Source: Pseudomonas monteilii NBRC 103158 = DSM 14164 (lineage in GTDB: Bacteria; Pseudomonadota; Gammaproteobacteria; Pseudomonadales; Pseudomonadaceae). Taken from it: a DNA stretch of 64,000 nucleotides. Position numbers and translations under genes: made by a program. Below the pieces are notes generated by a model. It was not told the origin of the DNA and did not search any database. It worked only from the letters and a program-made list of their open reading frames with translations. The stretch spans positions 1 through 64,000 of the forward strand of contig NZ_BBIS01000036.1 in assembly GCF_000730605.1 (NCBI RefSeq), in the 5' to 3' direction. Shown here piece by piece: positions 27,185 to 35,967 of the stretch. The first letter of the stretch is position 1. Every line of letters begins with the position of its first letter.

Positions 27185-28570
27185 TCAGTTATCCAGCGCC
27201 ACCCGCCCGGCAGCTTCACGCTTGCGGTGCACCAGCAAGCCAGCCGCTACCACACCAATGCTCAGCAGCGCAGTCGCGATGATCTCCGCACGGTGGTCTT
27301 CACGCAGCGCCATCACCACCAGAATGGCAACGATGAAGGCAATGGTCGCCCAGGTCAGGCCCGGGAACAGCCACATCTTGAAGGTAATTTTCTCGCCGCG
27401 GGCTTCACGCTGGGCACGCATGCGCAGTTGCGACACGGCAATCACCAGGTACACCAGCAGCGCAATGGCACCCGAGCTGGCCAGCAGGAACTCGAACACC
27501 TGGGCCGGTGCCACGAAGTTGGCGAACACACAGAGGAACGCTGCGGCAGTGGACAGCAATACCGCCACATGCGGGGTCGCCGACTTGGTGGTGCGCTGGG
27601 CAATGGCCGGGGCGTCGCCACGCTTGCTCAGCGAGAACAGCATGCGCGAAGACGTGTACAGCGCCGAGTTCAGGCAGCTGGTAACGGCAATCAGCACGAC
27701 GATGTCGACGATCAGCTTGGCATTCGGCACGCCAATGCGGCTCAGCACGGTCTGATAGGAGCCCGTTTCAGCCAAGGCCGGGTCGTTCCACGGCACCAGG
27801 GCCACCACCAGGAAAATAGACACCAGGTAGAACAGGCAGATACGCCAGATCACCGAGTTGGTGGCGCGGCTGATCTGCTTGCCCGGGTCCTTCGACTCGG
27901 CAGCGGCGATGGTGACAATTTCAGTACCCATGAACGAGAACATGGTGGTCAGCATGGCTGCCAGCACCGCGCCCAAGCCGTTGGGCATGAAGCCTTGGGT
28001 ATCGAACAGGTGGCTGGCACCGCTCACCTGGCTGCTTGGCACGAAGCCGAACATGGCAGCACAACCTACGGCGATGAAGCCGATGATCGCCAGCACCTTG
28101 AGCAGGGCGAACCAGAACTCGAACTCGCCGTAGTTCTTCACGCTGCACAGGTTGGTCAGGGTCAGCGCCAAGGTAATGATGAGGGAAAACGCCCACAGGT
28201 CGACCGCAGGGAACCAGGCGTGCAGGATGGCGGCGGCGGCGTTGGCCTCCAGCGGAATCACCAGCACCCAGAACCACCAGTACAGCCAGCCAATGGTGAA
28301 ACCGGCCCAACGCCCGATGGCGCGGTCGGCGTATGTAGAGAACGAACCGGTGTCTGGCGAAGCGACCGCCATTTCACCCAGCATGCGCATCACCAGCACA
28401 ACCAGCGTACCGGCAGCGGCGTAAGCCAGCAGCACGGCCGGGCCGGCCGCTGCGATGGCGTGGCCGGAGCCTACGAACAGGCCGGCACCGATGACGCCAG
28501 CGATGGACAGCATGGTGACATGCCGTTGTTTGAGCCCCTGAGCGAGGTCATTGGAATTGTTACCGCTCAT
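27185..28570 (-). CDS. gabP: Amino acid permease, GABA-permease (GabP)-like
   Basis: From MSGNNSNDLAQGLKQRHVTM (28570) the protein is 461 aa with 12 membrane segments. The APC-family opening SIAGVIGAGLFVGSGHAIAA and SPDTGSFSTYADRAIGRWAG are clear, and ATNSVIWRICLFYLVSIFLV follows. GABA is the best guess from AAT-family resemblance; related transporters carry other amino acids. The frame continues upstream to 28696 without a ribosome site. Confidence 0.8.
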   Translation of the reverse strand: MSGNNSNDLAQGLKQRHVTMLSIAGVIGAGLFVGSGHAIAAAGPAVLLAYAAAGTLVVLVMRMLGEMAVASPDTGSFSTYADRAIGRWAGFTIGWLYWWFWVLVIPLEANAAAAILHAWFPAVDLWAFSLIITLALTLTNLCSVKNYGEFEFWFALLKVLAIIGFIAVGCAAMFGFVPSSQVSGASHLFDTQGFMPNGLGAVLAAMLTTMFSFMGTEIVTIAAAESKDPGKQISRATNSVIWRICLFYLVSIFLVVALVPWNDPALAETGSYQTVLSRIGVPNAKLIVDIVVLIAVTSCLNSALYTSSRMLFSLSKRGDAPAIAQRTTKSATPHVAVLLSTAAAFLCVFANFVAPAQVFEFLLASSGAIALLVYLVIAVSQLRMRAQREARGEKITFKMWLFPGLTWATIAFIVAILVVMALREDHRAEIIATALLSIGVVAAGLLVHRKREAAGRVALDN

Positions 28571-29200
28571 TGAAACTACCTTTGTAAGGAGTGGACCACT
28601 CCGACTGCGGGTACGGAGCGCGCCAAGGGTTGACCTAGGCGTCGCTGCAATCGGCGGTTTCCTACTGGCAATAAGCGCGCCATGTGCTGAATGCATTCGT
28701 CAGAAAATTCCGCAGGCCTTTTAGGACACGGTTTGGAGGGCTTTCGGCCACACCTTGACCGAAAGGGCGCCAAATCATCGGATTACTGAAATACCCACTT
28801 ACAAACGCACCAAAGGTGCTCCTCGGTAACACCTGTGCACCGCCGCAATGCAAAAAAGTGCAACCCTCAGGTACAACCTGATCAACGCATGACGCCTTCG
28901 CGGGTAAACCCGCGTCTGCTAGCTGAAGGTAGGGTTTACCCCTTGAATGGGCCAAAACCGCTTCCATGAGCGGGCCAAAGCTGGCACCATCGCGCCTTTT
29001 TTCATCAAGGCTCTGGTGCTGGGCGACACCTTCGCGGACATCTGCGCGACGTTACGCTGTAGCGATGCGACAAACTGCCCCACCAGTGCCCACAGTCCCC
29101 GGCGACCCTGTTGGCCGTCATAATGCCGCTATGCTAGCTTGGCGCACGCCAGGAAGGCCGCCAACAGCTGGGAACGCACCCGAACACATGAGGACCGCAC
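28571..29200. promoter_or_regulatory. Divergent region between permease and amino acid ABC operon
   Basis: These 630 bases should hold promoters for both directions. A single REP-like palindrome (CTTCGCGGGTAAACCCGCG, 28896-28914) is present. Short frames (for example 28662-28967 on the minus strand) lack ribosome sites and coherent products. I see nothing else. Confidence 0.5.
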
Positions 29201-29974
29201 ATGGCTCAGGCCACGCCCGCGCTGGAAATCCGCAATCTGCACAAACGCTACGGCGAGCAGGAAATTCTCAAGGGCATTTCGCTGACCGCACGCGACGGTG
29301 ACGTGATCTCCATCCTGGGGTCGTCCGGCTCCGGCAAGTCCACCTTGCTGCGCTGCATCAACCTACTCGAGAACCCACACCAGGGCGAAATCCTGGTTGC
29401 CGGCGAAGCCCTCAAGCTCAAGGCCGCCAAGAACGGCGACCTGATCGCAGCCGACAATCGCCAGATCAACCGCCTGCGTAGCGAAATCGGCTTTGTCTTC
29501 CAGAACTTCAACCTGTGGCCGCACATGTCGATCCTCGACAACATCATCGAGGCGCCACGCCGCGTGCTCGGCCAAAGCAAGGCCGAGGCCATCGAGGCCG
29601 CCGAAGCGCTGCTGAACAAGGTTGGCATCTACGACAAACGCCACAGCTACCCCGCCCAGCTTTCCGGTGGCCAGCAACAGCGCGCCGCCATTGCCCGTAC
29701 CCTGGCCATGAAGCCCAAGGTCATCCTGTTCGACGAGCCAACCTCGGCACTCGATCCGGAAATGGTCCAGGAAGTGCTTAACGTTATCCGCGCACTGGCC
29801 GAAGAAGGCCGTACCATGCTGCTGGTAACGCACGAGATGAGCTTTGCCCGCCATGTGTCCAGTGAAGTCGTCTTCCTGCACCAGGGCCTGGTAGAAGAGC
29901 AGGGATCGCCGCAACAGGTCTTCGAAAACCCGACCTCGGCGCGTTGCAAGCAATTCATGTCCAGCCACCGCTAA
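29201..29974 (+). CDS. Amino acid ABC transporter ATPase (HisP/ArtP type)
   Basis: The 257-aa ATPase has Walker A LGSSGSGKSTLLRCIN, signature LSGGQQQRAAIA, Walker B VILFDEPTSALDPE and H-loop LVTHEMSFA. It heads a four-gene operon for polar or basic amino acid uptake. Confidence 0.93.
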   Translation: MAQATPALEIRNLHKRYGEQEILKGISLTARDGDVISILGSSGSGKSTLLRCINLLENPHQGEILVAGEALKLKAAKNGDLIAADNRQINRLRSEIGFVFQNFNLWPHMSILDNIIEAPRRVLGQSKAEAIEAAEALLNKVGIYDKRHSYPAQLSGGQQQRAAIARTLAMKPKVILFDEPTSALDPEMVQEVLNVIRALAEEGRTMLLVTHEMSFARHVSSEVVFLHQGLVEEQGSPQQVFENPTSARCKQFMSSHR

Positions 29975-29985
29975 CGGAGCAATAC

Positions 29986-30738
29986 ATGCACACTTACAAG
30001 AAGTTCCTCCTGGCAGCTGCTGCCACGCTGGTGATGTCGGCAAACGCCATGGCCGCAGAAAAACTGCGCATGGGCATCGAAGCCGCCTACCCACCGTTCA
30101 ACAACAAGGACGCCAGCGGTAACGTGGTCGGCTTCGATAAAGACATCGGCGACGCCCTGTGCGCCAAGATGAAAGTCGAGTGCTCGGTCGTCACCTCCGA
30201 CTGGGACGGCATCATCCCGGCCCTGAACGCCAAGAAGTTCGACTTCCTGGTGTCGTCGCTGTCGATCACCGACGAGCGCAAGCAGGCCGTGGACTTCACC
30301 GAGCCGTACTACTCCAACAAGCTGCAGTTCATTGCGCCGAAGAATGTCGACTTCAAGACTGACAAAGAGTCGTTGAAGGGCAAGGTCATCGGCACCCAGC
30401 GCGCCACCCTGGCCGGTACCTACCTGGAAGACAACTTCAAAGGCGTCGACATCAAGCTGTACGACACCCAGGAAAACGCCTACCTGGACCTGGTGTCCGG
30501 CCGCATCGACGGCATCCTGGCCGACAAGTACGTGCAATACGAGTGGCTGAAGAGCAAAGACGGCTCGAACTTCGAGTTCAAGGGCGAGCCAGTGATGGAC
30601 AGCGACAAGATCGGCATTGCCGTGCGCAAAGGTGACACCAAGCTGCGCGACGACCTGAACAAAGCCCTGGCCGAAATCAAGGCCGACGGCACGTACAAGA
30701 AGATCAACGACAAGTACTTCCCGTTCAGCATCGAATGA
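29986..30738 (+). CDS. Basic amino acid-binding periplasmic protein (HisJ/ArgT type)
   Basis: The 250-aa protein has a signal peptide (LLAAAATLVMSANAMAAEKL) and an SBP_bac_3 domain (MGIEAAYPPFNNKDASGNVV; SDWDGIIPALNAKKFD; SITDERKQAVDFTEPYY). These segments are typical of lysine/arginine/ornithine/histidine binders. It starts 12 bases after the ATPase gene. Confidence 0.92.
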   Translation: MHTYKKFLLAAAATLVMSANAMAAEKLRMGIEAAYPPFNNKDASGNVVGFDKDIGDALCAKMKVECSVVTSDWDGIIPALNAKKFDFLVSSLSITDERKQAVDFTEPYYSNKLQFIAPKNVDFKTDKESLKGKVIGTQRATLAGTYLEDNFKGVDIKLYDTQENAYLDLVSGRIDGILADKYVQYEWLKSKDGSNFEFKGEPVMDSDKIGIAVRKGDTKLRDDLNKALAEIKADGTYKKINDKYFPFSIE

Positions 30739-30792
30739 CCCGCCCCGACCGGCGCGCACCCGTGGCGCGCCAGTCCCTAATATGACCTGCCC

Positions 30793-31485
30793 ATGAATAT
30801 CGACCTGCACGGATTCGGTCCGGCCATGATGGCCGGCACCCTGATGACCGTAAAACTGGCGCTTTGCGCCTTGCTGCTGGGGCTGGTGCTGGGCCTGCTC
30901 GGCGCCCTGGCCAAAACCTCCTCGGTCAAGCCACTGCAATGGCTTGGCGGTTTCTACTCGACCCTGGTTCGTGGCGTGCCCGAACTGCTGTGGGTTCTGC
31001 TTATTTATTTCGGCACCGTCGGGTTGATGAACGCCCTCGGCGAGGCCTTGAACCTGCCAGGCCTTGAGCTGAGTGCCTTCGCGGCGGGCGTGATCGCCCT
31101 CGGCCTGTGTTTCGGCGCCTACGCCACCGAAGTGTTCCGTGGCGCCATCCTGGCAATCCCCAAGGGCCACCGTGAAGCCGGCCTGGCGCTGGGCCTGTCC
31201 AAGGGCCGCATCCTCTCGCGGATCATTTTGCCGCAGATGTGGCGCATCGCCCTGCCCGGCCTTGGCAACCTGTTCATGATCCTGATGAAGGACACCGCGC
31301 TGGTGTCGGTGATCGGCCTGGAAGAAATCATGCGCCACGCGCAAATCGGCGTGACCGTGACCAAAGAGCCGTTCACCTTCTACATGGTGGCGGCCTGCAT
31401 CTACCTGAGCCTGACCGTCATCGCCATGACCGGCATGCACTTCATGGAAAAACGCGCCGCTCGCGGCTTTGCGAGGGCCGAATAA
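30793..31485 (+). CDS. Amino acid ABC permease (HisQ type)
   Basis: The 230-aa membrane protein has the family loop KGHREAGLALGLSKGRILSR and a start-proximal TLVRGVPELLWVLLIYF segment. Its TAA stop shares one base with the ATG of the next permease (TAATG), so translation is coupled. Confidence 0.93.
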   Translation: MNIDLHGFGPAMMAGTLMTVKLALCALLLGLVLGLLGALAKTSSVKPLQWLGGFYSTLVRGVPELLWVLLIYFGTVGLMNALGEALNLPGLELSAFAAGVIALGLCFGAYATEVFRGAILAIPKGHREAGLALGLSKGRILSRIILPQMWRIALPGLGNLFMILMKDTALVSVIGLEEIMRHAQIGVTVTKEPFTFYMVAACIYLSLTVIAMTGMHFMEKRAARGFARAE

Positions 31486-32174
31486 TGAATTGGGAAGTCA
31501 TCTTCAAATGGCTGCCACGCCTGGCCGAGGGCGCGGTCCTGACCCTGGAGCTGGTGGCCATTGCGGTGGTTGCCGGTTTGATCCTGGCCATCCCGCTGGG
31601 CATCGCCCGCTCCTCGCGCCACTGGTACGTGCGCGCTGTGCCGTTCAGCTACATCTTCTTCTTCCGCGGCACGCCGCTGCTGGTGCAGCTGTTCCTGGTC
31701 TACTACGGCCTGGCGCAGTTCGATGCCGTGCGTTCGAGTTCGCTGTGGCCGTACCTGCGCGATCCGTTCTGGTGCACGGTGCTGACCATGACCCTGCACA
31801 CCGCCGCCTACATCGCCGAGATCCTGCGCGGCGCGCTGCAATCGATCCCCAAAGGTGAGATAGAAGCGGCACGGGCGCTGGGCATGTCGCGTGGCAAGGC
31901 ACTGTTCTACATCATGCTGCCGCGTGCTGCGCGCATCGGCCTGCCGGCGTACAGCAACGAAGTGATCCTGATGCTCAAGGCCAGTGCCCTGGCCAGTACC
32001 GTAACCCTGCTGGAACTGACCGGCATGGCCCGTACCATCATCGCCCGCACCTACCTGCCGGTGGAGATCTTCTTTGCCGCAGGCGTGTTCTACTTGGTGA
32101 TCTCGTTCTTGCTGGTGCAAGGTTTCAAGCTGCTGGAACGTTGGTTGCGCGTCGACGCCTGCCAGGGTCGCTGA
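31485..32174 (+). CDS. Amino acid ABC permease (HisM type)
   Basis: The 229-aa partner permease begins MNWEVIFKWLPRLAEGAVLT, has FFFRGTPLLVQLFLVYYGL and the EAA loop KGEIEAARALGMSRGKALFY. With the preceding permease it forms the membrane heterodimer. Confidence 0.93.
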   Translation: MNWEVIFKWLPRLAEGAVLTLELVAIAVVAGLILAIPLGIARSSRHWYVRAVPFSYIFFFRGTPLLVQLFLVYYGLAQFDAVRSSSLWPYLRDPFWCTVLTMTLHTAAYIAEILRGALQSIPKGEIEAARALGMSRGKALFYIMLPRAARIGLPAYSNEVILMLKASALASTVTLLELTGMARTIIARTYLPVEIFFAAGVFYLVISFLLVQGFKLLERWLRVDACQGR

Positions 32175-32183
32175 GACCTTACT

Positions 32184-32277
32184 GGCCATTTCGCGGGTAA
32201 ACCGGCTCCCACAGGTACATCACAGGCCTTGAAACCTGTGCTAATCCTGTGGGAGCGGGTTCACCCGCGAAGAGGCC
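32184..32277. repeat. REP inverted pair
   Basis: Inverted REP cores (TTCGCGGGTAAACCGGCTCC; GGGAGCGGGTTCACCCGCGA) follow the ABC operon. The left copy has lost one base of its palindrome. Confidence 0.88.
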
Positions 32278-32301
32278 CTCAAACCCAACCCAAATCCTCC
32301 C

Positions 32302-33507
32302 ATGCCCAGCTACCTCCACAGCCACCACCTAAGCACCCGCTTCCAGGCCCTCGACCAGTTCCTGATCGAGCACCAACAGCTGTGGAAACCCCGCCCCTTC
32401 ACCACCCTGCGCCTGGACTGGGAAACCACCCACCCCGAGCTGGCCACCCACCTGCGCCAATGCTCGCTGGCCGACGCCGAAACCGATAGCGCAGCTGATG
32501 CCTTGCCCGCCCCGTTCCCACAACTGGCCCAGCAAGCCCAACAGCTCACCGCCCTCGGCAGCCTCCCGCAAACCGACCTGCCCCCCGCCGCCCACCGCCT
32601 GGACGTCGCAGTCCCCGGCCGCAAATGGCAGCAGATCGAAGCCTTCGCCAGCCACCTGGCCTTCCACCACCAGCCCCGCCACTGGCTGGACTGGTGCTCC
32701 GGCAAAGGCCACCTCGGCCGCCGCCTGTTGCAACCCGGCCAGCAGCTGACCTGCCTGGAGTACGATGCCGAACTGGTCGCCGCCGGCCAGGCCCTGAGCG
32801 CGCACCACCACTTGCCAGCGCAGCATGTGCATCAGGATGTGATGGCCAGCGACAGCGCGTGCCACCTGGCGGGTGAAAAAAGCGTGGTTGCCCTGCACGC
32901 CTGCGGCGACCTGCATGTACGCCTGATGCAACTGGCCAGCCAGCAAGGTTGCCGGCAATTGGCGATAGCCCCTTGCTGCTACAACCGCATTGCAGTGCAG
33001 CACTACCAGCCGTTATCCACAGCCGCGCAAGCGTCCGGCCTGCAGCTGTCGCTGGACGATCTGGGCCTGCCCCTGAGTGAAACCGTTACCGCCGGGGCTC
33101 GCGTGCGGCGCCAACGTGACACCTCGATGGCCCGGCGCCTGGGCTTCGATCTGCTACAACGCCAGCAGCGCCAGCGCGACGAATACCTGCCTACACCGTC
33201 GCTGCCGGTAGCCTGGCTGGAAAAGCCCTTCGAGCAGTACTGCCGCGACCTGGCCGAACTTAAGCAACTGCCCCTGAATGGCAACCCGGACTGGGCCGCT
33301 CTGGAAGCCGCCGGCTGGCAACGCCTGGCCGAAGTACGCAATCTGGAGCGCGTGCGCAACCTGTTCCGTCGGCCATTGGAGGTGTGGCTGGTGCTCGATC
33401 GCGCCCTGTTCCTCGAAGAACAAGGCTTTGAGGTGCGCCTGGGCCTTTTCTGCGACTACCCGCTGACGCCGCGCAACCTGCTTATCCTCGCGGAACGCGA
33501 CCGTTAG
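32302..33507 (+). CDS. SAM-dependent methyltransferase
   Basis: The 401-aa protein has a class I methyltransferase core: motif I LDWCSGKGHLGRRLL near residue 131, an acidic motif II CLEYDAELVAAG, and ALHACGDLHVRLM further on. The CCYNRI segment (about residues 226-231) recurs in methyltransferases of this type. Substrate unknown, and no partner gene is adjacent. Confidence 0.82.
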   Translation: MPSYLHSHHLSTRFQALDQFLIEHQQLWKPRPFTTLRLDWETTHPELATHLRQCSLADAETDSAADALPAPFPQLAQQAQQLTALGSLPQTDLPPAAHRLDVAVPGRKWQQIEAFASHLAFHHQPRHWLDWCSGKGHLGRRLLQPGQQLTCLEYDAELVAAGQALSAHHHLPAQHVHQDVMASDSACHLAGEKSVVALHACGDLHVRLMQLASQQGCRQLAIAPCCYNRIAVQHYQPLSTAAQASGLQLSLDDLGLPLSETVTAGARVRRQRDTSMARRLGFDLLQRQQRQRDEYLPTPSLPVAWLEKPFEQYCRDLAELKQLPLNGNPDWAALEAAGWQRLAEVRNLERVRNLFRRPLEVWLVLDRALFLEEQGFEVRLGLFCDYPLTPRNLLILAERDR

Positions 33508-33736
33508 CCGCAGCACAACCTGTGGATAAGTCTGTGAACAAGCTTTTGATTACCTGTTGGATCCAAGCGCTATTTCAAGCGCTTGGCTTATTCCTGCTTA
33601 TGCGTCAAGCCCAGTAAAAACAGGCGTTTGCGCAAAGACCGGCGGCGTATGGATCCGGCATGCCTTTCGCGCAAGTCGCCAATGCCACTTGTGCATAAAC
33701 ATTTCTTGTGGTTTGCGCAAGAGGCGTCTGCGGGGT

Positions 33737-33787
33737 CATTTGTGGGAGCGGCCTTGCGTCGCGAAAGGGCTGCAAAGCAGCCCCGGC
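33737..33787. repeat. REP variant
   Basis: TGTGGGAGCGGCCTTGCGTC followed by GCGAAAGGGCTGCAAAGCAG and CCCC matches the second common P. putida REP form. It lies just before the end of the DUF3077-like gene. Confidence 0.7.
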
Positions 33788-33798
33788 GATCTTTCATT

Positions 33799-34089
33799 TC
33801 AATGCGATTTACTCTTGGCGATCTCGATATCGTTCATCAGCGCCTTGGCCATATCGCACAAGTAATCAGCCGCCCCCAGGAGCTTATGGTCATCCTCCAT
33901 ATCCCCCTCGCGCACCAGGTGCTTGATGTAGCCCATCAGGATCGAAACATGCTCATAGGCCGCATCGACCGGGATGCCGGGCTGTACGCGTAGTAGGTTG
34001 AGGGAGGGGTTACCGGCTGCGAGGAAGGTTTCCACGCCTGCGGTGGTGATTGGCTTGGGGCTGCTGGGATCAGTATTGATCGTTTTCAA
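33799..34089 (-). CDS. DUF3077/DUF6124-like small protein
   Basis: A 96-aa protein (FLAAGNPSLNLLRVQPGIPV then a helical AYEHVSILMGYIKHLVREGD) that resembles the small DUF3077/DUF6124 proteins present in many copies in Pseudomonas. It has no known activity. It stands alone between non-coding stretches. Confidence 0.65.
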   Translation of the reverse strand: MKTINTDPSSPKPITTAGVETFLAAGNPSLNLLRVQPGIPVDAAYEHVSILMGYIKHLVREGDMEDDHKLLGAADYLCDMAKALMNDIEIAKSKSH

Positions 34090-34613
34090 TTTTCAAACTC
34101 CCTAGTTCAGAGGAGTTGCCGTGTTCATTCTTTCCCACGGAACAAAGGCGGCAACCGTGCACGAGGTGAGAAACCGAGTGAACATAGGAAGCCCGGCCAG
34201 ACCAAGGTCTGCACGCGCACGGTCGCCATTACGCAGCCGATACGTTCAAAGTCGGGTTCTCACACCCGGTCGCCAGAGCGACCCGAAAACGGTATCCGTG
34301 AGCCACTTCCCCGACAACAGCGATACTTCGGCGGCGCGCGTAGGATACTTCCTAAGCAGCCAAACCCTGAAGCGCCTGGCCCCATGGTTCAGAATTACCT
34401 TACACAGATTGCAGCCGCTTACGCGGCCCTTGCGGGAACGGGCTCACCCGCGAAAAGGCCCTGACAGGCAACACAAGGCTAATACCCCGCCCTCGCAACC
34501 GTGTATGATCCCTCCCCCAAATCCTTAAAAAGTGACGTCGCGCGCTGCCCGCCAGCCCCGCGACCTTCTGGCGTTGCGCCAGAACCGACAGTGGACCAAC
34601 GGACCTGACCATC
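34090..34613. other. Non-coding stretch with a REP half-site
   Basis: These 524 bases hold the promoter of the leftward DUF3077-like gene and a partial REP palindrome (about 34431-34461, CGGGAACGGGCTCACCCGCG). Short frames are present but none is convincing. Confidence 0.5.
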
Positions 34614-34862
34614 GTGACCCAAGCCAAACCCCTCGCCTTGCTAACCCTCGCCCTGGCCCTGACCGGCTGCGCCAGCGGCACCGCGCCCCACGCCAACAGC
34701 AACCTGGGCTGGAACCACCCCGGCATGCAACTGGGCGGCGACAACGGCCTGCCCCTGCGCACCGAAAGCCCCTGCCGCAAGCGCGGCTGCGACAACGACA
34801 AGCTGTTCTTCAACCCGGGTAAAAGCGAGCCGAGCGTTACCACGATCCACCGCGGCTGGTAG
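34614..34862 (+). CDS. Small lipoprotein
   Basis: An 82-aa protein from a GTG start with a lipoprotein signal (PLALLTLALALTGCASGTAP; lipobox LTGC). The mature part is short and polar with two C-x4-C-like cysteines (SPCRKRGCDNDKLFF). Function unknown; an envelope location is likely. Confidence 0.7.
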   Translation: MTQAKPLALLTLALALTGCASGTAPHANSNLGWNHPGMQLGGDNGLPLRTESPCRKRGCDNDKLFFNPGKSEPSVTTIHRGW

Positions 34863-34921
34863 GAAAATTCTCCTTTTGGGCCGGTGACTTAGGTCTTTTG
34901 CGAACATTCGCAACGAAGTGG

Positions 34922-34949
34922 TTTACAGGCGCCAAACGATCGTTATAAT
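34922..34949 (+). promoter_or_regulatory. tRNA-Thr promoter
   Basis: TTTACA and a perfect TATAAT are separated by 16 bases, ending 11 bases before the tRNA. Confidence 0.85.
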
Positions 34950-34960
34950 GACGCCCCATT

Positions 34961-35036
34961 GCCGGTATAGCTCAGATGGTAGAGCAACTGACTTGTAATC
35001 AGTAGGCCCCGGGTTCGATTCCTGGTGCCGGCACCA
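34961..35036 (+). tRNA. tRNA-Thr (anticodon TGT)
   Basis: The 76-nt cloverleaf has acceptor GCCGGTA/TGCCGGC, anticodon stem ACTGA/TCAGT around CTTGTAA, and an encoded CCA. Its 3' half is repeated at 56,640, so it is the integration target of the downstream element and is intact at this end. Confidence 0.97.
34992..35030. other. attL, inside tRNA-Thr
   Basis: The 39 bases from the anticodon loop to the acceptor stem match 56640-56678 with one mismatch. Weaker identity reaches back to 34981. This end keeps the complete tRNA. Confidence 0.9.
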
Positions 35037-35052
35037 TATAAATCAACGACTT

Positions 35053-35079
35053 AGGCTCACCTCACGGTGGGCCTTTTTC
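35053..35079 (+). terminator. tRNA-Thr terminator
   Basis: GGCTCACC and GGTGGGCC form a stem, one G-T pair included, followed by TTTTTCG. Confidence 0.8.
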
Positions 35080-35105
35080 GTTTTCGGGCCATTCACTTCT
35101 GAATT

Positions 35106-35125
35106 TTCCCCGTTCGTTCCCCGTT
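35106..35125 (+). other. Candidate integrase arm-type sites, left end
   Basis: TTCCCCGTT occurs at 35106-35114 and 35117-35125, an 11-base period. The same pair recurs in the same orientation at the right end, 56491-56510, over the integrase start region. Paired direct repeats near both att ends are typical arm sites. Confidence 0.6.
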
Positions 35126-35167
35126 TCGTCCCCCACCCCCTTCAGGAGCTACCCTCCCGAATGAGAC

Positions 35168-35247
<80 letters not shown>

Positions 35248-35467
35248 AAGATGGTAGGCGCAGCGCAGCAGAAAAGTGGCGATGCGAGGGGGGTTGTGTA
35301 TAGCCATTGTTTAAGCGATGCCCAGAGGGTGGTGTATAGCCGGGCACCACCACCCCGGAACGGTGGGGTGGCGCTTCACCATCCAACGATCGTGGCTGGT
35401 CGCCGGCGGGTGTTGCGATCTGACAGCAACCCCTTGCTCAAGCAGATACCGGAAAATTTGCCGGGAT

Positions 35468-35671
35468 CTACAGCCCCATCTGCCTGATGATCCTGCGCGG
35501 CTCCACTCCATCGCGAAGCGCCCGGTTGGCGTCCATGGTCATCTGGTCAAGCGCCTTGCTCTCGAATGCCTCGGCCATGGCGGCGGCCTTCCTGACGATC
35601 AGTAGCGCCAGCTCAGGCGGGAAGGTGATCGGTTCTGGGTCGGGTAGGTAGTCGCAGTCGATAACGGACAT
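35468..35671 (-). CDS. Small hypothetical protein at the element's left end
   Basis: A 67-aa protein from MSVIDCDYLPDPEPITFPPE with a GAGGG-type ribosome site. It is helical in its second half (RKAAAMAEAFESKALDQMTM). No homolog is recognised. The stretch 35037-35467 before it holds only the terminator, the arm sites, the heptamer repeat and, at 35346-35383, short GC palindromic runs. Confidence 0.5.
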   Translation of the reverse strand: MSVIDCDYLPDPEPITFPPELALLIVRKAAAMAEAFESKALDQMTMDANRALRDGVEPRRIIRQMGL

Positions 35672-35967
35672 GGGGCGGCCCTCGATGTGGTGGCGCCTGA
35701 TTATCTGATAACTGCCCAGCATCCGGGTAGTTTGCACCAGGTCGCCCCGCCACCTGTTCCTGCCTGCTGCCAGGCCTGCTTGGTTCTCGCGGACGGCGGC
35801 GGTCGTACTTGCCTGGCTCTGTACCGCGTCGAGAGCCGCTCCACCGTGTCGGTTTCCACACAGTGGAGCGCGTCGAGTCGATCGATATTGGTAGTTTCGT
35901 TGTGGTGGTGACCATGGCCCGCGGCGCAGGGGCGAGTCACCTCGGCCCCCCTTCACTGGCCCGGTAT

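Noticed and set aside
33013..33529. Two TTATCCACA DnaA boxes suggesting a chromosomal origin
   Set aside because: Only two boxes 500 bases apart, one inside a methyltransferase gene, with no dnaA, dnaN or AT-rich unwinding region nearby.
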